From contig SUZN01000005.1 of NCBI GenBank assembly GCA_015059905.1, positions 1-64,000 of the forward strand: DNA of 64,000 nt. Direction: 5' to 3'. Made by a program: the position numbers and the translations under genes. Source of the stretch: Rikenellaceae bacterium. Lineage in GTDB: Bacteria > Bacteroidota > Bacteroidia > Bacteroidales > Rikenellaceae. This document shows positions 25,814-33,299 of the stretch, one piece after another; position 1 is the first letter of the stretch; the number at the start of each line of letters is the position of its first letter. The notes beneath the pieces are model-generated. The model saw nothing but the letters and a program-made list of their open reading frames with translations, had not been told where the DNA came from and made no database searches.

Positions 25814-27111
25814 ACCTGCTCCTGTTTTCTCAATTTCGCAGCATCCTTATCGAAGAAAAATATCTTTGCCACAAGCATCACAATGCCAGCAACAACCCAT
25901 ATAGCGCCCAATGTGGCGATACCGCCCGAAAGACCCAGTTTGGGGCTCATAAGACCGAGAATCAGCGGTGCCAGCGAGCCCATACCGAAACCGAACATCT
26001 GCAACACTGCCGATGATGAGGAGTGGTATCTCTCGGAGATTACGTCATAGAGGATTGCATAAGTGTTTGCATCGAAGAACGCCCTGAAGAATCCGAAACC
26101 TGCCAAGGCGGCATAGACCACAACAATCTCCTTTGACAGACCCATCAACACGATACAAGGCGCCGCGAGCAACAATCCGCACGCCTGCAACACAAGACGA
26201 TTCTTACCGCCGCCCTTGCTTGCCGCCAGCCTATCGGACAAACTGCCCGCAACCAAAACTCCCACGAATGCCGCCGCGTGAGTCCAGAACATAGAGTTAA
26301 ATCCCGCCGAGGCGGAACTTAAATCAAAGGTCTCCATCAGGCACTTGGGCATCCACGTAAGGTAACCCGTAAGCACAAAGATAAGCGATGTGAAACCGAA
26401 TATCATACACACGGCAGTAGGCACTTTGAAGATTGCTGCCATAGCCTCAAAGAATGATGGTTTAGCCGAGGGCTGACCCACAGCCTGCTGGGGTTGTGAG
26501 TTCGGCTGGGGCTGCGGAGCTTGCTGGGCGGAGTTTTTATCCCTCAAGCGAAGGAGCAACACAAAGGCAAACAACACTCCTGCTGCACCGAAGATAAGGA
26601 ACGAGTATTGCCACCCCATCTTGTCGGCAACCAAGCCCGCCAGAAATCCACTCGCAATGACACCCACATAATAGGCAGTTTGGTGAATGGACATCGCTCG
26701 GGCGCGTGTGCTGCTGTCGTGATACTCGGCAATGATTGCTGGATAGGTAGGACCAAAGATAGCCTCGCCCACGCCCGTAGCCACGCTACGCATAAGAATC
26801 ATAAGCACCACCGTACTGGCATAACCTGTGAACATCGTCGCCACACTGAAGAGCGCCACACTGAAGATGATAATCCTGGAGCGACTCAATCGGTCAGCAA
26901 AATACCCCGCAAAGGGTACCGTACAAGCAAAGAAGAGATTAAAACAGGTTGATATCAGACCCATCGTGGCATCCGTCGCACCGAGAAACTCCTGGATATG
27001 GGGCAAGACGGTGTTGAACACCTGACGGTCGGCCTGATTAAGAAAATAGGCTACCCACAACAAAAATATAATCTCCCACTTGTAGGACTTCGAATTTACA
27101 TTCACTCTCAT
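25810..27111 (-). CDS. MFS transporter of the MurNAc salvage operon
   Basis: This 434-residue major facilitator has twelve predicted segments and the family loop GYFADRLSRSRII between segments 2 and 3. A Pro/Gln-rich central linker (QQAPQPQPNSQPQQ) separates the two halves. The track start 27210 is upstream of a promoter (27134-27141), so ATG 27111 is chosen. As first gene of an operon with a hexosamine kinase and murQ it most likely imports MurNAc across the inner membrane. The sequence alone does not give the substrate; sugar-acid porters are similar. Confidence 0.82.
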   Translation of the reverse strand: MRVNVNSKSYKWEIIFLLWVAYFLNQADRQVFNTVLPHIQEFLGATDATMGLISTCFNLFFACTVPFAGYFADRLSRSRIIIFSVALFSVATMFTGYASTVVLMILMRSVATGVGEAIFGPTYPAIIAEYHDSSTRARAMSIHQTAYYVGVIASGFLAGLVADKMGWQYSFLIFGAAGVLFAFVLLLRLRDKNSAQQAPQPQPNSQPQQAVGQPSAKPSFFEAMAAIFKVPTAVCMIFGFTSLIFVLTGYLTWMPKCLMETFDLSSASAGFNSMFWTHAAAFVGVLVAGSLSDRLAASKGGGKNRLVLQACGLLLAAPCIVLMGLSKEIVVVYAALAGFGFFRAFFDANTYAILYDVISERYHSSSSAVLQMFGFGMGSLAPLILGLMSPKLGLSGGIATLGAIWVVAGIVMLVAKIFFFDKDAAKLRKQEQV

Positions 27112-27133
27112 AACAACTGCTATTATATATAGA

Positions 27134-27141
27134 CAAATATA
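27134..27141 (-). promoter_or_regulatory. Promoter -7 element for the MurNAc operon
   Basis: TATATTTG on the minus strand matches TAnnTTTG, 23 bases before ATG 27111. Confidence 0.55.
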
Positions 27142-27229
27142 CGAAAAAAATCGGGAATGTATATCTGCTTTCCGAATAGAATATAATTCACGAAATAGCA
27201 GAAACACCACCCCTCCCTGCTACTCGGCG

Positions 27230-27502
27230 GTGGTGATGACGAGTTCGTTGCCCGATTTCAGTTGGTCGTGGGTGATTAAGGCGGTGCGCCGATTGGATGC
27301 TGTGGAGATTTTCTACTCGTTCGACGACAAGACATACACGATGATGCGCAACTGCCACCTGGCGGATAACTCGCCCGTGATGGTAGGTATGATGGCTGCC
27401 TGCCCCGACGGCAACGGCTTCAAGGCTACATTCGAGGGTTTCAAGATTAAGCACCTGCCCGATCAGCGTCGTCTGGAGTGGCTGGAGAGAAACAAGGAGT
27501 AG
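27230..27502 (+). pseudogene. Remnant of a DUF1349 domain protein
   Basis: About 65 residues (DAVEIFYSFDDKTYTMM, then PVMVGMMAACPDGNGFKATFEGFKIK) match the C-terminal half of DUF1349 proteins, which are about 200 residues of lectin-like beta-sandwich. The N-terminal half, a signal sequence and a promoter are missing; upstream lies the MurNAc operon promoter region. The codons are of normal composition, so decay seems recent. It is best read as a truncated gene, although a short expressed peptide cannot be excluded. Confidence 0.6.
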
Positions 27503-27527
27503 GTCACAGCCCCAGCAGTACGACTGC

Positions 27528-27552
27528 AAAAAAAAATGAGCCCGAAGGCTCA
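27528..27552 (-). terminator. Terminator of the patatin gene
   Basis: On the minus strand TGAGCC-TTCG-GGCTCA is followed by nine T residues, directly after the patatin stop codon. Confidence 0.85.
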
Positions 27553-27555
27553 CAA

Positions 27556-28401
27556 TCACTTAACAAACTCGACCTTTGCGGCGCAGGCATAGCCCTCGTT
27601 GTAGAGGTCGAGTAGTTTTTGTGTGTTGCGCTCCATACGGTCCACCACGATGGGTCGTTCGGGACGGATGACCGTCATACGCTGCTCCGCCTCCTGCTGC
27701 TCAACAAACTCTATCTGGCGGTTATACAGTGCATTACGCCCACGAATAGCCTCCTTCAGTGCGGGATATTTGCGATAGAAAAGTGGTGGCACCACGCTAG
27801 GCTTCGAGGGCTTGCGGTAGCCCTTGTTGCGGGTCAGCACGACCAGACAGTTATCATAACCAAGACTCGCGGCACGCTCAACGGGGATTGAGTCGGCAAT
27901 GCCGCCATCGAGCATAGGCTCGCCATCGACATAGCTTATGGGCGAGACAAAGGGCAGGCTACTCGAAGCCTTCACGATGTCAATCACGCGCCCAGGGTCG
28001 TGCTTCTCCTCATAGTAGCACGCCTTGCCCGTGAGGCACGAGGTGGTGACCATCTCAAAGTGCTCCTTGCACTGCGCCAGCACATCGTAGTGGTATGGCA
28101 CAATCTCCTCGGGGAACTTGTGAAAGAGCAGGTCGAAATCCATAATATTACCCTTGAGCAGCAACTGCTTAAAGCCTATATAGCGGTACTTTTCCAGCAA
28201 ATCGATATTGCTGAACTTACCTCTGCCACGCTGACCCGAGATATAAGACAGACCATTGCACGCGCCCGCGCTCACGCCTATCGTGTATGGGAAGCGTATG
28301 CCCCTATCCATCAGATTATCAAGCACTCCGCAAGTAAATACACCTCGCATACCTCCGCCCTCGAGCACAAGAGCTGACCTATCATTTAGTTTATACTCCA
28401 T
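27556..28401 (-). CDS. Patatin-like phospholipase (RssA/YjjU type)
   Basis: This 281-residue cytosolic lipid acyl hydrolase has the oxyanion motif LEGGGMRGVF at residues 13-22, nucleophile Ser in GVSAGACNG (G-x-S-x-G) near residue 44, and the catalytic Asp in DGGIADSIP near residue 166. This arrangement matches YjjU-type bacterial patatins. It is monocistronic with its own promoter and a strong terminator. Natural substrate unknown. Confidence 0.9.
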   Translation of the reverse strand: MEYKLNDRSALVLEGGGMRGVFTCGVLDNLMDRGIRFPYTIGVSAGACNGLSYISGQRGRGKFSNIDLLEKYRYIGFKQLLLKGNIMDFDLLFHKFPEEIVPYHYDVLAQCKEHFEMVTTSCLTGKACYYEEKHDPGRVIDIVKASSSLPFVSPISYVDGEPMLDGGIADSIPVERAASLGYDNCLVVLTRNKGYRKPSKPSVVPPLFYRKYPALKEAIRGRNALYNRQIEFVEQQEAEQRMTVIRPERPIVVDRMERNTQKLLDLYNEGYACAAKVEFVK

Positions 28402-28419
28402 CTTTCACCATTTATTCGG

Positions 28420-28427
28420 CAAAGTTA
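28420..28427 (-). promoter_or_regulatory. Promoter -7 element for the patatin gene
   Basis: TAACTTTG on the minus strand matches TAnnTTTG, 19 bases before the start codon. Confidence 0.5.
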
Positions 28428-28483
28428 AGGAAAAGAGTGCAAAGATGAAAGTGCAAAGATGAAAGAGCAACCGACGCTGCGGA

Positions 28484-28567
28484 GCGAGGAAAAGCCGACT
28501 TTGGAGGCTTAACCGCTTTTTAAGAGCGAGGAAAAGCCGACTTTGGAGGCTTAACCGCTTTATAAGA
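28484..28567. repeat. 42-base tandem repeat, two copies
   Basis: The unit starting GCGAGGAAAAGCCGACTTTG occurs at 28484-28525 and 28526-28567 with one clear difference (TTTTTAAGA versus TTTATAAGA). A third copy starts GCGAGGCAGAG at 28568 and diverges into a segment similar to 54600-54660. The rest of 28402-28785 holds a CACCACCCTTGTGGTG hairpin and no supported gene. Confidence 0.75.
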
Positions 28568-28785
28568 GCGAGGCAGAGAGCAAGTTTACTTGTATTCTGC
28601 CGAGCCGCGAGGAGGAAACACCACCCTTGTGGTGGGGTAAAGAGGAAAGAGGAAAGATTTTTCTTTGCTCTTTTTTACTCTCATTTAGCCATTATGCGTT
28701 TCTTTTCTCTGGAGAATTACCTTCGCCACCTTCGGTGTCGGGTAATGACGTGTTATTTTCAATCCTTACTCTTGTTTTTCGTAAA

Positions 28786-29241
28786 CTACAATACCCTTAC
28801 CGCGAGCGATGTGTGATGCAGAAAATGAAGCAAGGTTGATAACTGACTTTCGGGGCGAAAAGGGGCAAAGACAATCTCAACAGCGAGGTCGGTGGTTGCC
28901 CAATTGCGTAATTGCGAGGATGACAGATTGGCGCGACAAAGATTGCTAAATGAGATAAATAGAATATTACCATTGGCAAAGGATGTGCGAAGATGTGGAG
29001 GAATTCGTTTGTAGTGCGCCCTGCCCAGCGTCACCACTATGGGGCGATTATTTGCAAGTAGGATATCGCAAACAACGCGCTCTATGGGGGAGTGAAAGCC
29101 GCTAATCACAACCTTATCGCTACGGCTTATGGTTTGCGCCCACTCAATCGCCTTATCTAGCGCTTCGGGCGGAGAGTTGCGAGAGGCAAAAAAGGCTACA
29201 AGCTGACGAGAAAGCAAATCCTTATTTCCGTATAAGTCCAT
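28786..29241 (-). CDS. DprA-like / SLOG-type Rossmann protein
   Basis: This 151-residue protein has KVVISGFHSPIERVVCDILL, then RPIVVTLGRAHYKRIPP and NGNILFISF, a layout resembling the Rossmann core of DNA-processing protein A and related SLOG nucleotide-binding proteins. It lacks the SAM and winged-helix domains of full DprA. Small stand-alone versions are seen in Bacteroidetes. Function is not established; DNA or nucleotide binding is inference. Upstream lies the rod-like RNA candidate on the same strand, ending about 30 bases before the start codon. Confidence 0.6.
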   Translation of the reverse strand: MDLYGNKDLLSRQLVAFFASRNSPPEALDKAIEWAQTISRSDKVVISGFHSPIERVVCDILLANNRPIVVTLGRAHYKRIPPHLRTSFANGNILFISFSNLCRANLSSSQLRNWATTDLAVEIVFAPFRPESQLSTLLHFLHHTSLAVRVL

Positions 29242-29272
29242 AAAAAAGCGCAGGAAGTTTGTTTACTTACCC

Positions 29273-29441
29273 GCACTCAAGGTCTTCGCTACCCACTAAC
29301 TCGAATAAGCAACAAGCGACCCACGCTGGATGTATATACAAACATACATCACGCCAAAAAGCGCAATGTAGCGATATAACATCGCAAGTGGATGCCCATT
29401 ACCGATCTCCGAGTTAGTCAAAATTGCGAAGTTTTGAGTAC
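29273..29441 (-). ncRNA. ssrS: Rod-shaped structured RNA, candidate 6S RNA
   Basis: About 169 bases fold into one long rod on the minus strand. Paired segments, outside to inside, are GTACTCAA/TTGAGTGC, CTTCGC/GCGAAG and ACTAACTCG/CGAGTTAGT. A large internal bubble follows (about 17 and 16 bases). Then come CCAC/GTGG, GATGT-ATAT/ATAT-ACATC and the apical ACATTGCGC/GCGTGATGT stem with loop TTTTTG. A closing stem, an open central bubble and a long terminal arm are the architecture of 6S RNA, which mimics open promoter DNA and binds RNA polymerase. Possible -7 elements lie at 29462-29469 and 29502-29509. A weak GCGGG/CCTGC hairpin plus six T follows the 3' end near 29250. There is no supported ORF here. 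Identity is inferred from structure; a different regulatory RNA is possible. Confidence 0.5.
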
Positions 29442-29597
29442 GAAGTTCGTCAATAAAACATCAAAAATATGTCCCTCGCACCATATCGGGGCGAGTTATT
29501 ACAAAGATAGAGAAAATTTATTTTTTGCACGCATCTTTTGCGACAAATTATACTTCCGCAAACTTTTTAAGGCATAATTTGTGCAGAAAGTGAGGGT

Positions 29598-30257
29598 ATG
29601 GATAATTTTAAGAGAGTATTTTTATTAGCCGTGCTGCTCTGCATGAGTGCCCTCGCGCTATCGTTTGCCGTTACGCGCCGACTGCATAGGGAGCGCCCCA
29701 CAAGCGAGGTGATGTGGCACGAGAGTCTGGAACAACTAAAGCAGATTTGTCGCCACAAATATCGTCAAAGCCTGCACCACACAGCCTATGCCCACCACGC
29801 CGAGCGCGACTCGCTACACGCCGAGGCGGCACTCCTTCACGCCATAGCGCACGCCGAGGCGGTGCAGTGCGACAACTGCCGACAAGCCATCGGGGCGCTG
29901 GGTGGGACATTTTCGCTACCGACCATTAGACCAACCGAGTTCTCGGAGGCTATGACCCACATTCATAACACATTGCAGGATAAACAGCTAATTCGCAGGG
30001 AGTTCATCCCGACAGCCATCGAGCAGGCGATAAAGGATAACAACCGCTATGTCGCCCGTATGCTCACCTGGTGCGATGCGAGCGATGCGAAGCAGATTCT
30101 GCTGCTGCAACGACTGCTGCTGGGCGAAGAGAAGCCACATCACGTCCGCTACCGCGTTTGTCCCACCTGTGGCGATATCATCTGGCTGGAGGAGAGCACC
30201 CGCTACTGCCCCCACTGTATGACCGACAGCGTAAAGTTTTTTGTAGTTGAAAGATAA
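29598..30257 (+). CDS. Membrane-anchored protein with C-terminal rubredoxin-like zinc ribbon
   Basis: The 219-residue protein has one N-terminal membrane segment (VFLLAVLLCMSALALSFAV), a His/Glu-rich helical middle (EAALLHAIAHAEAVQCDNC) and a C-terminal CPTCGDIIW...CPHC ribbon. A helical domain followed by CxxC-CxxC resembles rubrerythrin, but the classical diiron ligands are not clearly in place, so peroxidase activity is uncertain. It might be a degenerate rubrerythrin. Upstream bases 29573-29579 contain ATAATTTG, near the -7 consensus. Not recognised with certainty. Confidence 0.5.
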   Translation: MDNFKRVFLLAVLLCMSALALSFAVTRRLHRERPTSEVMWHESLEQLKQICRHKYRQSLHHTAYAHHAERDSLHAEAALLHAIAHAEAVQCDNCRQAIGALGGTFSLPTIRPTEFSEAMTHIHNTLQDKQLIRREFIPTAIEQAIKDNNRYVARMLTWCDASDAKQILLLQRLLLGEEKPHHVRYRVCPTCGDIIWLEESTRYCPHCMTDSVKFFVVER

Positions 30258-30275
30258 AAGAGGAAAGAGGAAAGA

Positions 30276-30460
30276 GATTGCCACGTCGGGCTGTACCCTC
30301 CTCGCAATGACGTTATTACGGTCGCACATCCCCCTGGAGCGTAGCGACCAAAGTCCCCCTTTACAGAAAGGGGGATTTAGGGGGATAGGTAACATTTGCT
30401 TGAATGGCGCAAGCCATAGGTTGTGACTACGCCAATAAAATCCGTAACAGTCACACACCT
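30276..30460. repeat. Composite dispersed repeat, copy 1
   Basis: The unit has a GATTGCCACGTCG...CTCGCAATGACG palindromic head, a GGAGCGTAGCGACCAAAGTC segment, the hairpin CCCCCTTTACAGAAAGGGGG, and a tail with AATGGCG...GCCATAGG...GTGACTACG...CAGTCACACAC. It is nearly identical to copy 2 and also found at 52403-52583 and inverted at 54541-54733. No protein-coding signal was recognised. Confidence 0.85.
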
Positions 30461-30474
30461 TCAACCGTATTAAG

Positions 30475-30535
30475 CGTTACAGCGTTACAAACGTTACAAG
30501 CGTTACAGGGGTGTAACGGGTGTAACGGTGTAACG
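30475..30535. repeat. Clustered CGTTACA / TGTAACG repeats
   Basis: Four CGTTACA heptamers (30475, 30483, 30492, 30501) are followed by three inverted TGTAACG heptamers (30512, 30521, 30529) at 8-9 base spacing. The two arrays can pair into a long hairpin. They lie between two copies of the composite repeat. Confidence 0.75.
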
Positions 30536-30568
30536 CGAGAGCAAAGAGCAAAGAGGAAAGAGGAAAGA

Positions 30569-30754
30569 GATTGCCACGTCGGGCTGTGCCCTCCTCGCAA
30601 TGACGTTATTACGGTCGCACATCCCCCTGGAGCGTAGCGACCAAAGTCCCCCTTTACAGAAAGGGGGATTTAGGGGGATAGGTAACATTTGCTTTAATGG
30701 CGAATGCCATAGGCTGTGACTACGCTCTTAAAATCCGTAACGGTCACACACTTA
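30569..30754. repeat. Composite dispersed repeat, copy 2
   Basis: Direct copy of 30276-30460, 293 bases downstream, differing at a few positions (AATGGCGAATGCC instead of AATGGCGCAAGCC). Confidence 0.85.
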
Positions 30755-30790
30755 CACCATCTAAACAAATGAAACTAACAAAAGATAAGA

Positions 30791-30824
30791 GATTGCCACG
30801 TCGCTAACGCTCCTCGCAATGACA
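30791..30824. repeat. Short palindromic repeat head, solo copy
   Basis: GATTGCCACGTCGCTAACGC followed by TCCTCGCAATGAC is the head module of the composite repeat occurring alone. Other solo copies are at 40562-40600 (inverted) and 52621-52653. Confidence 0.75.
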
Positions 30825-30850
30825 GACTTATTTTTCAGGCTTTAGCCTGT

Positions 30851-30902
30851 ATCTTCGGGGGTATAGCGCATAAAATGCGCTCCCGCCCCTACCCCCGAAG
30901 AT
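30851..30902. repeat. Large inverted repeat (cruciform)
   Basis: ATCTTCGGGGGTA and TACCCCCGAAGAT are perfect 13-base arms. An inner AGCGCATAAAATGCGCT hairpin sits inside. The element lies 70 bases before the GH36 promoter. Confidence 0.7.
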
Positions 30903-30971
30903 ATATTTATCTTTCCTCTTTGCTCTTTGAACTTTCCTCTCCCAAACTTTTTCATTAAAGGAAAAAATCAT

Positions 30972-30979
30972 TATCTTTG
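30972..30979 (+). promoter_or_regulatory. Promoter -7 element for the GH36 gene
   Basis: TATCTTTG matches TAnnTTTG, 69 bases before the start codon. It also places the track start (30977) within the promoter. Confidence 0.55.
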
Positions 30980-31048
30980 TTATATACTTTTGTGTGGTAC
31001 GCCCTGCCCACAAAACAACCCACAAAAAACAACCAAACTTACAAAAAT

Positions 31049-33226
31049 ATGAAACGATTTATTCTATCTCTTGTCGCATTAGTATGCGCTGCCTCTGCTG
31101 TGGCGGAGAATTATGAGATTACGACCAAGAACACCACCCTGCTGCTGCGTGCCAGCGAGGGCAGGCGTGTGGAGTTTGTCTATTATGGTCCAAAGGTGAA
31201 CAAGGTGGATGAGATTTTCAACACCTCATCGCAGATTGGCTGGAACGCCTACCCCTGCTTCGGCATCAACTGCACCTGCGAGCACGCGCTGGCTGTAACG
31301 CACGCTAATGGCGATGTGTCGCTGGAGCTTGCAACCTACGAGGTTAAGCAGTACACCGACCCAGATGGTGGTCGCGTGTGGGAGTTCCTCTTAAAGGACA
31401 AGGTATTCCCATTCTATGTCAAGCAGTTCTTCAAGGCGTACGACGACTGCGACATCATCAAGACATGGACAGAGCTATCGCACACCGAGAAGAAGGATGT
31501 GGTGCTCAACAAGTTTGCATCGGCTTACATTCCCGTGAAATCGGGCGACCTCTACTTAAGCTATCTGGCAGGTGGCTGGGGTGCCGAGGCGCAGCTCTTC
31601 GAGGAGCGTTTGCAGCGCGGTCGCAAGACCATAGGCAACCACGACGGCGCACGAACATCTTTCAACGGCAACCCATCGTTTATGGTGTCGATGGATGGTC
31701 CTGCGCGCGAGGACAGTGGCAACGTATTGGGCGGAACACTCGCCTACACAGGCAATTACGACCTCTCATTCGTAAAGAACGGCAACGCCAACCACCTCGA
31801 AATCGTGGCTGGAATCAACCCAGAGCTCTCACAGTATTGGCTTGAGCCCAAAGAGGTATTCACCACACCAGAGTTTATCTTCACCTACTCAACCGAGGGT
31901 AAGGGTGGCGTGAGCCGTAACCTCCACCGCTGGGGTCGCAAGTACCAGATTATCGGTGGCGAGCAGGAGCGCGACATTCTGCTCAACAGCTGGGAGGGTG
32001 TCTATTTCCGTGTAAACCAGGAGGGTATGAACTCTATGATGCAGGGCTTTGCGGAGATTGGCGGCGAGCTGTTCGTGATGGACGATGGCTGGTTTGGCGA
32101 CAAGTATCCCCGCAACAATGGCGAGTCATCGCTCGGCGACTGGGTCGTTTGCAAGGAGAAGCTGCCCGAGGGTATTGGCGCGCTTATCGACGAGGCGGAG
32201 CGCAACAACCTCAAGTTCGGTATATGGATTGAGCCCGAGATGACCAACTCGAAGAGTGAGCTTTATGAGAAACATCCCGACTGGGTATTGCGTCAGCCTG
32301 ACCGCGAGCCAGCAAAGGGTCGTGGTGGCACACAGTTGGTGCTTGATATGTGTAACCCTGCGGTGCAGGAGCACGTCTTTAACGTGGTGGACAACCTGAT
32401 GCAGGAGAACCCTCGCATCTATTATATGAAGTGGGACGCAAATATGTCAATCAACAACGCATCATCACTCTACCTGCCAAAAGACCGTCAGTCACACCTC
32501 TACATAGAGTATCATCGCGGCTTGATGGATGTCTGCAAGCGCATCCGCGAGAAGTATCCAAAGCTCGTCATCCAGCTCTGCGCGAGTGGTGGCGGTCGTC
32601 TTAACTATGGTTACTTCCCATACTTCAACGAGTGCTGGTCGAGCGACAACACCGACGCCGTACAGCGTCTTTACATCCAGCACGGTATGTCGCACTTCTA
32701 CCCTGCAAATATTATGGCGGCTCACGTGAGCGCATCGCCTAACCACCAGACAGGTCGTGTTGTGCCTCTGAAGTTCCGCTTCGATGTGGCTATGACAGGT
32801 CGTCTGGGAATGGAGATGAAGCCATCGGCACTCTCGCAGAAGGAGAAGGAGTTTGCAAAGCGCGCCATCGAGACCTATAAGAGCATACGTCCCGTAATTC
32901 AGCAGGGCGACCTCTATCGTCTGGTATCGCCATACGAGAAGAAGCCTTACGTTTCGCTTATGTATAACACTCCAGAGAAGGACCGTGCCGTATTCTTCCT
33001 CTTCCGCCGCCACTACATCAACGACGAGTGGGAGGAGCCACGCAAGATGGCTGGTCTTGACCCCGAGCGCAACTACCTCATTCGTGAGCTGAATGCCGAG
33101 AATCCCGACAAGAAGCTCGCAATCGAGGGTAAGGTTGTCAGCGGTCGTTTCCTGATGGAGAATGGTATCCGTCTGAACCTGGGTCGTGACCTATCGAGCG
33201 TTGTGCTGGAGCTTGTAGCGCAGTAG
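31049..33226 (+). CDS. Alpha-galactosidase, glycoside hydrolase family 36
   Basis: This 725-residue exported enzyme has a signal peptide (FILSLVALVCAASAVA), an N-terminal beta-sandwich to about residue 300 and a TIM barrel. The nucleophile is Asp463 in YYMKWDANMSI and the acid/base is Asp533 in CWSSDNTDAVQR; WIEPEMTN and CASGGGRLNYG are also family-typical. GH36 enzymes release terminal alpha-galactose from raffinose-type oligosaccharides and galactomannan. The Met at 31049 is used because it starts the signal peptide. A bidirectional terminator follows, so it is a single-gene unit. Confidence 0.93.
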   Translation: MKRFILSLVALVCAASAVAENYEITTKNTTLLLRASEGRRVEFVYYGPKVNKVDEIFNTSSQIGWNAYPCFGINCTCEHALAVTHANGDVSLELATYEVKQYTDPDGGRVWEFLLKDKVFPFYVKQFFKAYDDCDIIKTWTELSHTEKKDVVLNKFASAYIPVKSGDLYLSYLAGGWGAEAQLFEERLQRGRKTIGNHDGARTSFNGNPSFMVSMDGPAREDSGNVLGGTLAYTGNYDLSFVKNGNANHLEIVAGINPELSQYWLEPKEVFTTPEFIFTYSTEGKGGVSRNLHRWGRKYQIIGGEQERDILLNSWEGVYFRVNQEGMNSMMQGFAEIGGELFVMDDGWFGDKYPRNNGESSLGDWVVCKEKLPEGIGALIDEAERNNLKFGIWIEPEMTNSKSELYEKHPDWVLRQPDREPAKGRGGTQLVLDMCNPAVQEHVFNVVDNLMQENPRIYYMKWDANMSINNASSLYLPKDRQSHLYIEYHRGLMDVCKRIREKYPKLVIQLCASGGGRLNYGYFPYFNECWSSDNTDAVQRLYIQHGMSHFYPANIMAAHVSASPNHQTGRVVPLKFRFDVAMTGRLGMEMKPSALSQKEKEFAKRAIETYKSIRPVIQQGDLYRLVSPYEKKPYVSLMYNTPEKDRAVFFLFRRHYINDEWEEPRKMAGLDPERNYLIRELNAENPDKKLAIEGKVVSGRFLMENGIRLNLGRDLSSVVLELVAQ

Positions 33227-33244
33227 TGTCTGCTTAAACAAACA

Positions 33245-33282
33245 AAATAGGGTTGTCCACAAATTGATGGACAACCCTATTC
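33245..33282. terminator. Bidirectional terminator between GH36 and DUF3127 genes
   Basis: AATAGGGTTGTCCA and TGGACAACCCTATT form a perfect 14-base stem with loop CAAATTGA, flanked by A and T tracts on both sides, between convergent genes. Confidence 0.9.
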
Positions 33283-33299
33283 TTTTTCTGACCACTTTA

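Noticed and set aside
28627-28839. A 70-codon plus-strand ORF in the 28.6 kb gap.
   Set aside because: It overlaps low-complexity T-rich DNA and the end of the DprA-like gene, with no motif.
30258-30970. A CRISPR array in the repeat island.
   Set aside because: Units are either long composite repeats 293 bases apart or heptamers with 1-3 base spacers, not 24-48 base repeats with unique spacers.
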